Source of the DNA: Polynucleobacter victoriensis
GTDB lineage: Bacteria > Pseudomonadota > Gammaproteobacteria > Burkholderiales > Burkholderiaceae
Reading direction: 5' to 3'
Length of the DNA: 64,000 bases
Assembly: GCF_900187875.1 (NCBI RefSeq)
Contig: NZ_FYEX01000001.1
Location: forward strand, 1,166,502 to 1,230,501
The notes under the pieces were generated by a model. That model saw nothing but the letters and a program-made list of their open reading frames with translations, did not search any database and was not told the origin of the DNA. This document shows positions 44,466-52,041 of this stretch, piece by piece; the first letter of the stretch is position 1, and each line of letters opens with the position of its first letter. The position numbers and the translations under genes were made by a program.

Positions 44466-45293
44466 ATGAGCATGAATGACTTAAATACCTCCTTTTTAAA
44501 AACATCTGAAATGCCAGATGTGCAATCCTCCATTGATCACCGCAATATTGCAATTGATCGTGTAGGTATTCGTGGTGTGCGTCATCCTATTCAAGTTAAA
44601 ACAGAAGCTGGTGTGCAACCTAGTGTTGCAATGATCGATTTAGATGTTTTGTTGCCTGGCGACAAAAAAGGCACGCACATGTCGCGTTTCATGGCTTTAT
44701 TGCAAGACCATGATGCGCCTCTTGATGCTGCTCAGATGCGTTTGATGGTGACGAAAATGTTGCCACTATTGGAAGCAGATGCAGGTCAGATTTCTTTAAA
44801 GTACACACACTTTATTAACAAAACTGCACCGATTTCTGGTGTGCAAAGTTTGCTTGATTACGATGTGACTTGGATTGCTTTTGCTAAAAAAGTGAACGGT
44901 GATACTCAAGTTGAATTGCGTTTGCAAGCAGTGGTGCCAGTGACTAGTTTATGCCCTTGTTCTAAAGAAATTGCGGAATACGGCGCGCACAATCAACGCT
45001 CACATGTGACCATGAACGTTGCCCTTCAATCTGAAGCAGATTTGACGATTGAGAGCTTGGTCAAAATCGCAGAAGCTGAGGCATCTTGTGAGTTGTGGGG
45101 CTTACTCAAGCGTCCTGACGAAAAGTATGTGACTGAAAAAGCTTATGACAATCCTAAGTTTGTTGAGGACTTGGTGCGTGATGTGGCCAGTCGTTTGAAA
45201 GCAGACAACAGAATCAAATCATTTGTGGTTGAGGCTGAAAACTTCGAGTCTATTCACAATCACAGCGCTTACGCGTTGATACAGTCAAACTAA
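44466..45293 (+). CDS. folE2: GTP cyclohydrolase FolE2 (type IB)
   Basis: FolE2 makes dihydroneopterin triphosphate from GTP for folate and, in some bacteria, queuosine. The 275-residue protein contains the conserved active-site Cys in PVTSLCPCSKEIAEYG and HNQRSHVTMNV. GVRHPIQVKTEAG lies near the N-terminus. ATG 44466 follows a weak GGA; ATG 44472 is also possible. It ends the xseB-ispA-dxs-folE2 run. Its stop overlaps the stop of the convergent tsaD. Confidence 0.94.
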   Translation: MSMNDLNTSFLKTSEMPDVQSSIDHRNIAIDRVGIRGVRHPIQVKTEAGVQPSVAMIDLDVLLPGDKKGTHMSRFMALLQDHDAPLDAAQMRLMVTKMLPLLEADAGQISLKYTHFINKTAPISGVQSLLDYDVTWIAFAKKVNGDTQVELRLQAVVPVTSLCPCSKEIAEYGAHNQRSHVTMNVALQSEADLTIESLVKIAEAEASCELWGLLKRPDEKYVTEKAYDNPKFVEDLVRDVASRLKADNRIKSFVVEAENFESIHNHSAYALIQSN

Positions 45294-46357
45294 ACATTGA
45301 TCTGATCAAGAGGCCATCTAGGCTTCACATCAAACCCCCAATGCTTTTTCGCTAATTGGGGGTTTTTCATTAGGCGCATCGCTCCTGCAAAAGCAATCAT
45401 CGCGCCGTTATCGGTGCATAGATGCAGTGGTGGGTAATGCACCGAAAATCCTTCTTTGGCACAAGCTTTCTCGAGTGACTCTCTGAGTTGTTGATTGGCA
45501 CCAACACCGCCCGCCACAACCAATGTATTGATGCCAGTATTTTTGAGTGCTGTGATGGATTTACTCACTAACACCTCAACGATGGCATCAACAAAGCCTC
45601 TGGCAATATTTGCTTTTTCAGTATCGGGCAATGAGCCTTGATGAGCAGCGCTCACTTTTTTAACTTGTGTGAGCACGGATGTTTTTAAACCTGCAAATGA
45701 AAAATCCAAATCGCCAGAATATTTCATGGGTCTTGGAAACTGAAACGCTCCTGAATCACCATTCATGGCTAATTTCGATACTGCTGGACCACCCGGATAA
45801 CTAAGACCTAATAATTTGGCAGTTTTATCAAATGCTTCGCCAGCGGCATCATCCAAGGTTTCGCCCAAGATTGTGTATTGCCCAACACCTTCAACGTGCA
45901 TTAACTGCGTGTGCCCGCCTGATACGAGTAGTGCCACAAATGGAAATTTGATATTGGCGTCATCAGCCAAAAGGGGGGATAAAAGGTGGCCTTCTAGGTG
46001 ATGTATGCCCAAAACTGGTTTATCAAGAGCCAATGCCATCCCTTTTGCCACAGAGGCGCCGACTAAAAGTGCGCCTGCTAAGCCGGGACCTTGGGTGTAG
46101 GCGATCGCATCAACGCTCTCAATTGAGCATTTTGACTCATTAAGTGCTTGATTGATAAGGGGAATAATTCTTTTAATGTGGTCGCGGGAGGCTAATTCGG
46201 GTACAACACCCCCATAATCCACGTGCATAGCGATTTGAGAGTACAGTGCTTGGCCCAGCAAGCCCATGCCAGCGGGCTTTCCAGCCTCCCAGGGGGCTGT
46301 GTCGACGATGGCTACGCCGGTTTCGTCACAAGAAGTTTCTATACCAAGTACTCGCAT
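45290..46357 (-). CDS. tsaD: tRNA N6-adenosine threonylcarbamoyltransferase TsaD
   Basis: TsaD transfers the threonylcarbamoyl group to A37 of ANN-decoding tRNAs. This 355-residue ASKHA-fold protein begins MRVLGIETSCDETGVAIVD. It has the metal-binding HHLEGHLLSP, LLVSGGHTQLMHV, and the C-terminal VVAGGVGANQQLRE and CTDNGAMIAFAG. It is divergent from rpsU, with 79 bp between the start codons, an arrangement common in proteobacteria. It should also act on the CAU tRNA at 51.7 kb. Confidence 0.96.
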   Translation of the reverse strand: MRVLGIETSCDETGVAIVDTAPWEAGKPAGMGLLGQALYSQIAMHVDYGGVVPELASRDHIKRIIPLINQALNESKCSIESVDAIAYTQGPGLAGALLVGASVAKGMALALDKPVLGIHHLEGHLLSPLLADDANIKFPFVALLVSGGHTQLMHVEGVGQYTILGETLDDAAGEAFDKTAKLLGLSYPGGPAVSKLAMNGDSGAFQFPRPMKYSGDLDFSFAGLKTSVLTQVKKVSAAHQGSLPDTEKANIARGFVDAIVEVLVSKSITALKNTGINTLVVAGGVGANQQLRESLEKACAKEGFSVHYPPLHLCTDNGAMIAFAGAMRLMKNPQLAKKHWGFDVKPRWPLDQINV

Positions 46358-46375
46358 GACTGTATTTTGCCGTGC

Positions 46376-46381
46376 TACAAT
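46376..46381 (+). promoter_or_regulatory. Candidate -10 element of the rpsU promoter
   Basis: TACAAT lies 55 bp before the rpsU ATG and just upstream of the tsaD start on the other strand. I see no convincing -35 at the proper spacing, so this is only a candidate. Confidence 0.3.
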
Positions 46382-46436
46382 CTCGTTTTACAGTTTTTTC
46401 TGACTTTTTTTCAGAACCTATTTAGAGAATCACAGC

Positions 46437-46649
46437 ATGACAACAATCCGCTTACGCGAAAACGAACCATTTGAAGTAGCATTGCGCCGTTTCAAGCGCA
46501 CAATCGAGAAAAACGGTCTTTTGACTGAATTGCGTGCTCGTGAGTTCTACGAGAAGCCAACTGCTGAGCGCAAGCGTTTGAAAGCTGCTGCTGCTAAACG
46601 CCATTACAAGCGTATTCGCAGCCAAATGTTGCCTAAGAAAATGTATTAA
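46437..46649 (+). CDS. rpsU: 30S ribosomal protein S21
   Basis: This 70-residue, very basic protein starts MTTIRLRENEPFEVALRRFK and continues ERKRLKAAAAKRHYKRI, a full match to S21, which takes part in initiation by the 30S subunit. It is the first gene of the rpsU-yqeY-dnaG-rpoD cluster (the macromolecular synthesis operon) and is separated from the rest by a strong terminator at 46689-46722. Confidence 0.96.
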   Translation: MTTIRLRENEPFEVALRRFKRTIEKNGLLTELRAREFYEKPTAERKRLKAAAAKRHYKRIRSQMLPKKMY

Positions 46650-46688
46650 TTTTTTCTCAGGCTGGATTTCTAGCCTTGGGATACGATG

Positions 46689-46722
46689 AACCCACTGACG
46701 GTTATCCCGCAGTGGGTTTTTT
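46689..46722 (+). terminator. Rho-independent terminator between rpsU and yqeY
   Basis: AACCCACTG (46689-46697) pairs with CAGTGGGTT (46710-46718), followed by further T residues. It lies 39 bp after rpsU and 17 bp before yqeY, so it probably sets the high ratio of S21 to the downstream products by partial termination. Confidence 0.9.
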
Positions 46723-46738
46723 CATTTGAGGAGTAAAG

Positions 46739-47185
46739 ATGAGCTTAAAAGAACAAATCACAGAAGATATGAAAAATGCCATGCGTGCCAAAGATACAGG
46801 CCGCCTAGGAACTATTCGTTTATTGCTAGCTGCCATGAAGCAAAAGGAAGTGGATGAGCGTGTCGAGTTGGATGACGCTGCTGTGATTGCCATTGTTGAA
46901 AAATTAATTAAGCAACGTAAAGATTCAATTTCTCAATTCCAAGCTGCAAATCGTGAAGATCTTGTTGCTATTGAAAATGCTGAACTAGTTGTTTTGCAAG
47001 CCTACATGCCAGCACAAATGTCTGAGGCTGAAGTGGCGGCGGTGGTTGCTAAAGTAGTGGCTGAGGTAGGTGCAACAGGCCCGCAAGATATGGGTAAAGT
47101 TATGGGGGTTGTTAAGCCTCAATTAGCTGGCAAAGCAGATATGGGTGTGGTGTCTGCTCAGGTCAAAGCTGCCTTAACAAAATAA
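46739..47185 (+). CDS. yqeY: GatB/YqeY domain-containing protein
   Basis: This 148-residue protein is a stand-alone YqeY domain: MSLKEQITEDMKNAMRAKD, LGTIRLLLAAMKQKEVDER and the C-terminal GATGPQDMGKVMGVVKPQL. It resembles the tRNA-binding tail of GatB, but its own role is not established. A GAGGAG ribosome site precedes the ATG. It stands between rpsU and dnaG, its usual position in beta- and gammaproteobacteria. Confidence 0.93.
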   Translation: MSLKEQITEDMKNAMRAKDTGRLGTIRLLLAAMKQKEVDERVELDDAAVIAIVEKLIKQRKDSISQFQAANREDLVAIENAELVVLQAYMPAQMSEAEVAAVVAKVVAEVGATGPQDMGKVMGVVKPQLAGKADMGVVSAQVKAALTK

Positions 47186-47221
47186 ACTACGACTGGTTAC
47201 TCTCACTAATTAACACTTGTC

Positions 47222-49075
47222 ATGATCCCTCAATCGTTCATTGCAGATTTATTAAATCGCATCGATATCGTCGAGGTTGTGGGACGTCATGTCACCCTAA
47301 AAAAAGCGGGCGCCAACTACCAAGGTTTGTGCCCGTTTCATAACGAAAAATCCCCATCATTTAGCGTCTCACCCACAAAACAGTTTTATCACTGCTTTGG
47401 TTGTGGGGCACATGGATCCGCCATTAGTTTTTTAATGGAACACTCAGGCTTAACTTATGTGGATGCTATTGAAGAGTTAGCAAGGTCTGCTGGGCTGACT
47501 GTGCCACGTGAAGAGCGCAGACCTCAAGACATTGCCAAACAAAAACAAGCCATCGCATTAAGCGAGGTGATGGGGCCTGCAGCAGATTGGTACAAACAAC
47601 AACTCAAAGTCACACCTCGCGCCATTGAATATCTTAAAGGGCGTGGTCTTAGTGGTGAAATCGCTAAGCGTTTTAATTTGGGTTATGCGCCAGATTCTTG
47701 GCAAGGTTTAGAGGCGGTGTTTGGCTCTTATTCAGAAGATGTGATTGCCAATGTGTTGGTTGAGGCAGGTTTGATCATTCAATCAGACGCAAAGAGGTAT
47801 GACCGCTTTCGCGACAGAATTATTTTCCCGATTCGCAATCCCAAAGGGCAAGTGATTGCATTTGGTGGTCGCATCTTAGATGCGGGCGAGCCAAAGTATT
47901 TAAATTCTCCAGAAACACCACTCTTTTCTAAAGGCAACACCCTCTATGGTTTGTTTGAGGCCAGACAAGCTATCAGAGATAAAGGTTATGTGATTGTTTG
48001 TGAGGGCTACATGGATGTGGTGGCCTTGGCGCAATTAGGTTTTGCTAATGGCGTAGCTACCTTGGGTACAGCATGCACGGCCAATCATGTGCGCTCACTC
48101 ATGCGCCAAGCTGATCGCATTATTTTCTCTTTTGATGGTGATGCAGCTGGGCAGCGAGCAGCAAAGCGCGCTTTAGAAGCATGCTTGCCAATGATGGCAG
48201 ATGACAAAGAAGTTAAGTTCTTATTCTTGCCCGCTGAGCACGATCCTGATAGTTTTGTAAGAGAACGTGGCGCACCTGCTTTTGAAGAAGCGATTCGCCA
48301 AGCAATGCCGCTATCTTCATTTGTGATCCAGGTGGCTAATGAGGGTCATGATTGGAACACCCCTGAGGGTAGGGCTCAAACTCAACATGCTGCTAAACCA
48401 CTCTTGTTATCAATGTCACCGATTGCATTAAGAGCGCAATTGATTCGTGAGCTTTCTCAAAGAGTTGGCATTACCTCTGCAGAGCTAGAAAATTTCTGTG
48501 GCTTAAAGACAGTGGCGCCAACGCCAACCATGACGCCTGTACAAACCAATACAACTGGTTACGTGGCAGCAACAATACCTCCCAATGGTAAAAAACCTTG
48601 GGTAAATAAAAAGGCACCTCAACCACCAGGACCTCCGCCAACGGCACCAACTGATTTAGCTGAACAGGTTTTGCGAGTTTTATTGCAGTTTCCATATTTA
48701 GGTAGAAATTTAGAGCCAGAGCAAAAGCGCTTGATTCTGAATGCTGCACATAAACGCTCTGAAAAAGCGCATATTTTGATGACTGATCTGATTAATCAGT
48801 GCGAAGCCATGCCTTCCAATGTTGGTTTTGCCGTTTTTCAGGAGCAACTAGATAAAACTGCATTAGCTAAGTCGTATGCAATTCTGCGTGACAGGATCAT
48901 GGACAGTGATTTAACGGAAGATATCGCCAAAGAAGATTTTTATGGCACCCTCAAAAAACTAGAACATATTGATTTGAAAGATCAAATGACAGAAATAGCG
49001 GCAAGAATTGCGGCTGGTTCTGCACAAGAGGGTGATGCTGATAAATATCGCCAATTAATGGCAAAACTTAAATAA
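47222..49075 (+). CDS. dnaG: DNA primase
   Basis: This 617-residue primase lays the RNA primers for replication. The CHC2 zinc finger is at about residues 38-65 (CPFHNEKSPSFSV, FYHCFGCG). The Toprim core (about 255-340) has VIVCEGYMDVVALAQ and SFDGDAAGQRAAKRA. The C-terminal DnaB-binding helical domain starts near residue 475 after a Pro/Thr-rich linker (about 415-470). It lies 36 bp after yqeY and is followed by rpoD. Confidence 0.96.
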   Translation: MIPQSFIADLLNRIDIVEVVGRHVTLKKAGANYQGLCPFHNEKSPSFSVSPTKQFYHCFGCGAHGSAISFLMEHSGLTYVDAIEELARSAGLTVPREERRPQDIAKQKQAIALSEVMGPAADWYKQQLKVTPRAIEYLKGRGLSGEIAKRFNLGYAPDSWQGLEAVFGSYSEDVIANVLVEAGLIIQSDAKRYDRFRDRIIFPIRNPKGQVIAFGGRILDAGEPKYLNSPETPLFSKGNTLYGLFEARQAIRDKGYVIVCEGYMDVVALAQLGFANGVATLGTACTANHVRSLMRQADRIIFSFDGDAAGQRAAKRALEACLPMMADDKEVKFLFLPAEHDPDSFVRERGAPAFEEAIRQAMPLSSFVIQVANEGHDWNTPEGRAQTQHAAKPLLLSMSPIALRAQLIRELSQRVGITSAELENFCGLKTVAPTPTMTPVQTNTTGYVAATIPPNGKKPWVNKKAPQPPGPPPTAPTDLAEQVLRVLLQFPYLGRNLEPEQKRLILNAAHKRSEKAHILMTDLINQCEAMPSNVGFAVFQEQLDKTALAKSYAILRDRIMDSDLTEDIAKEDFYGTLKKLEHIDLKDQMTEIAARIAAGSAQEGDADKYRQLMAKLK

Positions 49076-49106
49076 TCTGGAAAAACTCCAGACCACCGAC
49101 TATAAT
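49076..49106 (+). promoter_or_regulatory. Candidate sigma-70 promoter of rpoD overlapped by a hairpin
   Basis: A -35 like TGGAAA (49078-49083) and a consensus -10 TATAAT (49101-49106) are separated by 17 bp, directly after the dnaG stop and about 86 bp before the rpoD ATG. The inverted repeat TCTGGA-N5-TCCAGA (49076-49092) covers the -35 region. Confidence 0.6.
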
Positions 49107-49192
49107 ACAAGGTTTTCGAATTTCCAATAAAATTCAATAAGTTAGCAGTTTTGTAACTTCTTAGCCTTTTAACGTGAGTGAGCACTAACATT

Positions 49193-51736
49193 ATGTCAGC
49201 AACTAAAGCCAAAAAAGTTATTACTAAGGCCGTTCTTAAAAAAACAAGCGCTAAGCCAGCAGCCAAAAAGCCAGTAGCTAAGACAGCTGCTAAGCCTGTC
49301 AAAAAAGCTGCCCCAGCTAAAAAGCCAGTTGCTAAAAAAGCACCCGTTAAAGCAGTTGTCGCCAAAAAGGTGGCAAAGCCAGCAGCTAAGCCTGTCAAAA
49401 AAGCCACGGCAAAGCCAGTAGCTAAGAAACCATTGCCTAAAAAAGTTGCTGCCAAGCCAGTTGCGAAAAAAGTAGTAACAAAAAAAGCTGTAGCGAAGCC
49501 AGTAAAAACGGCTAAACCAGTTAAGCCAGCCAAGCCAGCTAAACCAGTTGTTAAAGCGTCAGTGAAGGCTGTAGCGAAACCAGCCCCAGCTAAAAAAGAA
49601 GCTAAGAAAGAAGTAAAGAAAGAAACAAAACTAGCAAAAGTAGTTGAAGACAAAAAATCTACTGCTAAAAAAGTTAAAGAAGCTGAAGCAAAGTTAGAAG
49701 CTGCTCCAGCGGTTGTCGAAGAGCCAGTTAAAAAAACACGTGGCCGCAAACCAAAACCAGTTGAGCCTGTTGATCCAAATGTGGATAACCGCACGGATCG
49801 TCAAAAGGCACGTGATCGCAAAGCCAAAGAAAAGGCTTTGTTACAAGAATTCAATGCGCAAAAGTTAGGCAGTGAAGAGCAGCAAGAGTTACGCCGTGCG
49901 AAATTGAAGCATCTGATCAAGATGGGTAAGTCCCGCGGTTACCTAACTCATGGCGAAATCAATGACGTGATGTCAGATGAGATTTCTGATGCAGACTCTC
50001 TAGAAACATTGATTGGCTTGTTGAGTGACATTGGTATTACTGTTTACGAACAGGCTCCAGATGCAGAAACATTGCTTCTTAATGAAAACGCTCCTTCAGC
50101 AACAACTGAAGAAGAAGCTGAAGAAGAAGCTGAAGCTGCTTTATCAACAGTTGACTCAGAGTTTGGACGAACAACAGACCCAGTCCGTATGTATATGCGT
50201 GAGATGGGTACGGTTGACTTGTTGACTCGCGAAGGCGAGATTGTTATTGCCAAAAAGATTGAAGCTGGTCTTAAAGAAATGGTGATGGCTTTGTCAGCCT
50301 GTCCTGTAACTATCTCTGAAATTCTGGATAACGTTCAAAAGATTGAAGAAGGCACGATGGAAATTGATGAGTTCGTAGACGGACTTGTTGATCCAAATGC
50401 TGAAGACATCCCAATGACTGCTGTTGAGGAAGAAGAAAACCTTGATGAAGAAGATGGTGATGAAGGCGATGATGAATCTGGTGGCGGCGGTGGCGGTAAC
50501 ACAGCTTCTGCGAAACAGCTAGAAGAATTAAAACAATTATCACTTGTGAAATTTGCAGTGATTCGTACGCAGTTCGACAAAATGCGTAAGGCTCATGAGA
50601 AAGAAGGCTATAACTCACCAGCTTATAAGAAAGCGCAAGAAGCTATTCGTAATGAGTTGATGGGCTTCCGCTTAACTGCCAAGTCAGTTGAAAAGCTTTG
50701 CGACACCATGCGTAAGCAAGTGGATGAGGTTTGGGCGTTAGAGCGTGGTTTAGTTCGAATTTTGGTTGATAAAGTAGGTGTTAACCGTACTGAAGTACTC
50801 AACGGCTTGCCAAAATATGCTTTGAACTTGAAGTGGACGTCTATCTTGTTAAAAGAAGGTAAGCCATACTCAGGCATCCTTGAGCGTAATGTTCCTGCGA
50901 TTCAAGAAATTCAACAAAAGTTAATCGATATTCAAGATAAAGTTGTCTTGCCACTTCCAGAGTTGAAAGAAGTGAACAAGAAGATGAACGAGGGCGAAAA
51001 GCGTGCTCGTGCAGCTAAACGCGAGATGACAGTTGCCAACTTACGTTTGGTGATCTCAATTGCTAAAAAATACACCAACCGTGGTTTGCAGTTCTTGGAC
51101 TTGATTCAAGAGGGCAACATTGGTTTGATGAAGGCGGTTGATAAGTTTGAATATCGTCGTGGTTATAAGTTCTCAACCTATGCGACATGGTGGATTCGTC
51201 AGGCAATCACGCGTTCAATCGCAGACCAAGCCCGCACAATCCGTATCCCTGTGCACATGATTGAAACCATCAACAAGATGAATCGCATCAGTCGTCAAAT
51301 CTTGCAAGAAACTGGTGTTGAGCCAGATGCTGCAACATTGGCGTTGAAGATGGAGATCCCAGAAGACAAGATTCGCAAGATCATGAAGATTGCCAAAGAG
51401 CCTATCTCTATGGAGACACCAATCGGTGATGATGCGGATTCAAATCTAGGCGACTTTATCGAAGATACGAATACGCTTGCACCAGCAGAGGCAGCATTGC
51501 ATGACTCTATGCGTGATGTGGTGAAAGACATTCTTGATTCATTAACACCGCGTGAAGCTAAAGTTCTAAGAATGCGTTTCGGTATTGAAATGAGTACCGA
51601 TCACACATTAGAAGAAGTTGGTAAACAGTTTGACGTGACGCGTGAGCGTATTCGTCAAATAGAAGCCAAAGCTTTGCGTAAAATGCGTCATCCAAGCAGA
51701 AGCGACAAACTAAAGAGCTTCTTAGAGGAAGATTGA
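49193..51736 (+). CDS. rpoD: RNA polymerase primary sigma factor (sigma-70)
   Basis: This 847-residue housekeeping sigma is much longer than the 613 residues of E. coli RpoD because of an N-terminal extension of about 190 residues. The extension is a repetitive Lys/Ala/Pro/Val tail (KKPVAKKAPVKAV and similar). Region 1.1 follows near residues 225-290. A non-conserved region contains an acidic run and a Gly-rich run (about 415-435). The conserved core shows region 2 as GYKFSTYATWWIRQAITRS and region 4.2 as TLEEVGKQFDVTRERIRQ. ATG 49193 is preferred; GTG 49178 in frame is possible. The tRNA gene follows 7 bp later. Confidence 0.96.
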   Translation: MSATKAKKVITKAVLKKTSAKPAAKKPVAKTAAKPVKKAAPAKKPVAKKAPVKAVVAKKVAKPAAKPVKKATAKPVAKKPLPKKVAAKPVAKKVVTKKAVAKPVKTAKPVKPAKPAKPVVKASVKAVAKPAPAKKEAKKEVKKETKLAKVVEDKKSTAKKVKEAEAKLEAAPAVVEEPVKKTRGRKPKPVEPVDPNVDNRTDRQKARDRKAKEKALLQEFNAQKLGSEEQQELRRAKLKHLIKMGKSRGYLTHGEINDVMSDEISDADSLETLIGLLSDIGITVYEQAPDAETLLLNENAPSATTEEEAEEEAEAALSTVDSEFGRTTDPVRMYMREMGTVDLLTREGEIVIAKKIEAGLKEMVMALSACPVTISEILDNVQKIEEGTMEIDEFVDGLVDPNAEDIPMTAVEEEENLDEEDGDEGDDESGGGGGGNTASAKQLEELKQLSLVKFAVIRTQFDKMRKAHEKEGYNSPAYKKAQEAIRNELMGFRLTAKSVEKLCDTMRKQVDEVWALERGLVRILVDKVGVNRTEVLNGLPKYALNLKWTSILLKEGKPYSGILERNVPAIQEIQQKLIDIQDKVVLPLPELKEVNKKMNEGEKRARAAKREMTVANLRLVISIAKKYTNRGLQFLDLIQEGNIGLMKAVDKFEYRRGYKFSTYATWWIRQAITRSIADQARTIRIPVHMIETINKMNRISRQILQETGVEPDAATLALKMEIPEDKIRKIMKIAKEPISMETPIGDDADSNLGDFIEDTNTLAPAEAALHDSMRDVVKDILDSLTPREAKVLRMRFGIEMSTDHTLEEVGKQFDVTRERIRQIEAKALRKMRHPSRSDKLKSFLEED

Positions 51737-51743
51737 TCAATAA

Positions 51744-51820
51744 GGGCCCTTAGCTCAGTTGGTTAGAGCAGAGGACTCATAATCCTTTGGTCGCTGGTTC
51801 AAGTCCAGCAGGGCCCACCA
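51744..51820 (+). tRNA. tRNA with CAU anticodon, probably tRNA-Ile2 (lysidine-modified)
   Basis: The 77-nt cloverleaf is complete, with encoded CCA. The acceptor GGGCCCT pairs with AGGGCCC, the anticodon stem is GAGGA/TCCTT with loop CTCATAA (anticodon 51778-51780), and the T-arm is GCTGG-TTCAAGT-CCAGC. CAU can mean Met or, after TilS modification, Ile (AUA). The arm sequences resemble E. coli tRNA-Ile2 rather than elongator Met, so I favour Ile2. It sits 7 bp after rpoD. The 3' half from the anticodon loop onward is duplicated at 56928-56972, showing that it served as an integration site. Confidence 0.93.
51776..51820 (+). repeat. Left attachment repeat of the integrative element (within the tRNA gene)
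   Basis: These 45 bp match 56928-56972 at 39 positions. The first 17 bp (CTCATAATCCTTTGGTC) are identical, as are the T-loop and the last 10-11 bp. The six differences are in the two sides of the T-stem. Confidence 0.88.
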
Positions 51821-51828
51821 ATTAAATC

Positions 51829-51866
51829 AATGACTTAGCGTGGTTTAGCTAGGTCATTTTTCTTTT
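51829..51866 (+). terminator. Rho-independent terminator after the tRNA
   Basis: AATGACTTAGC (51829-51839) pairs with GCTAGGTCATT (51848-51858, one G-U pair) and is followed by TTTTCTTTT. It ends the rpoD-tRNA transcript and belongs to the inserted element, replacing the host terminator now at 56981-57010. Confidence 0.85.
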
Positions 51867-51978
51867 CTGTGTAGTTGGTGTGTAGCAATTCTTTTGCAGG
51901 ATCAGCTGCAAGCCCAATAGATATGGATGTCTGTGTTGGAGCAATGAACTATTTGTTTAAATTATTATCAAGATAAAA

Positions 51979-52023
51979 CTCTGCAAAGGTGATTTTTTGA
52001 ATTACTAATTCACCTTCGCAGAG
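51979..52023 (-). terminator. Hairpin terminator downstream of ahpF
   Basis: CTCTGC-A-AAGGTGA (51979-51992) pairs with TCACCTT-C-GCAGAG (52010-52023), 13 paired bases with one internal mismatch. On the minus strand it is followed by TTTTATC. It lies 19 bp after the ahpF stop. Confidence 0.75.
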
Positions 52024-52041
52024 GGTTCCTCTAGTTTGGTG

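Noticed and set aside
46223..46474. Plus-strand frame running from inside tsaD into rpsU
   Set aside because: It overlaps the tsaD start antisense and rpsU in another frame, with no homology.
49200..49640. CRISPR or tandem-repeat array in the 5' part of rpoD
   Set aside because: The repeats are irregular in length and in frame with Lys/Ala/Pro codons; they reflect the protein sequence.
48982..49794. 270-codon minus-strand frame rich in Ala/Thr/Phe opposite the rpoD tail
   Set aside because: It is an artefact of the Lys/Ala repeat read on the other strand; the length comes from low-complexity sequence lacking stops.
51821..52041. Small gene or prophage remnant between the tRNA and ahpF
   Set aside because: Only two terminators and non-coding sequence are visible; no frame has a start, ribosome site and plausible protein.
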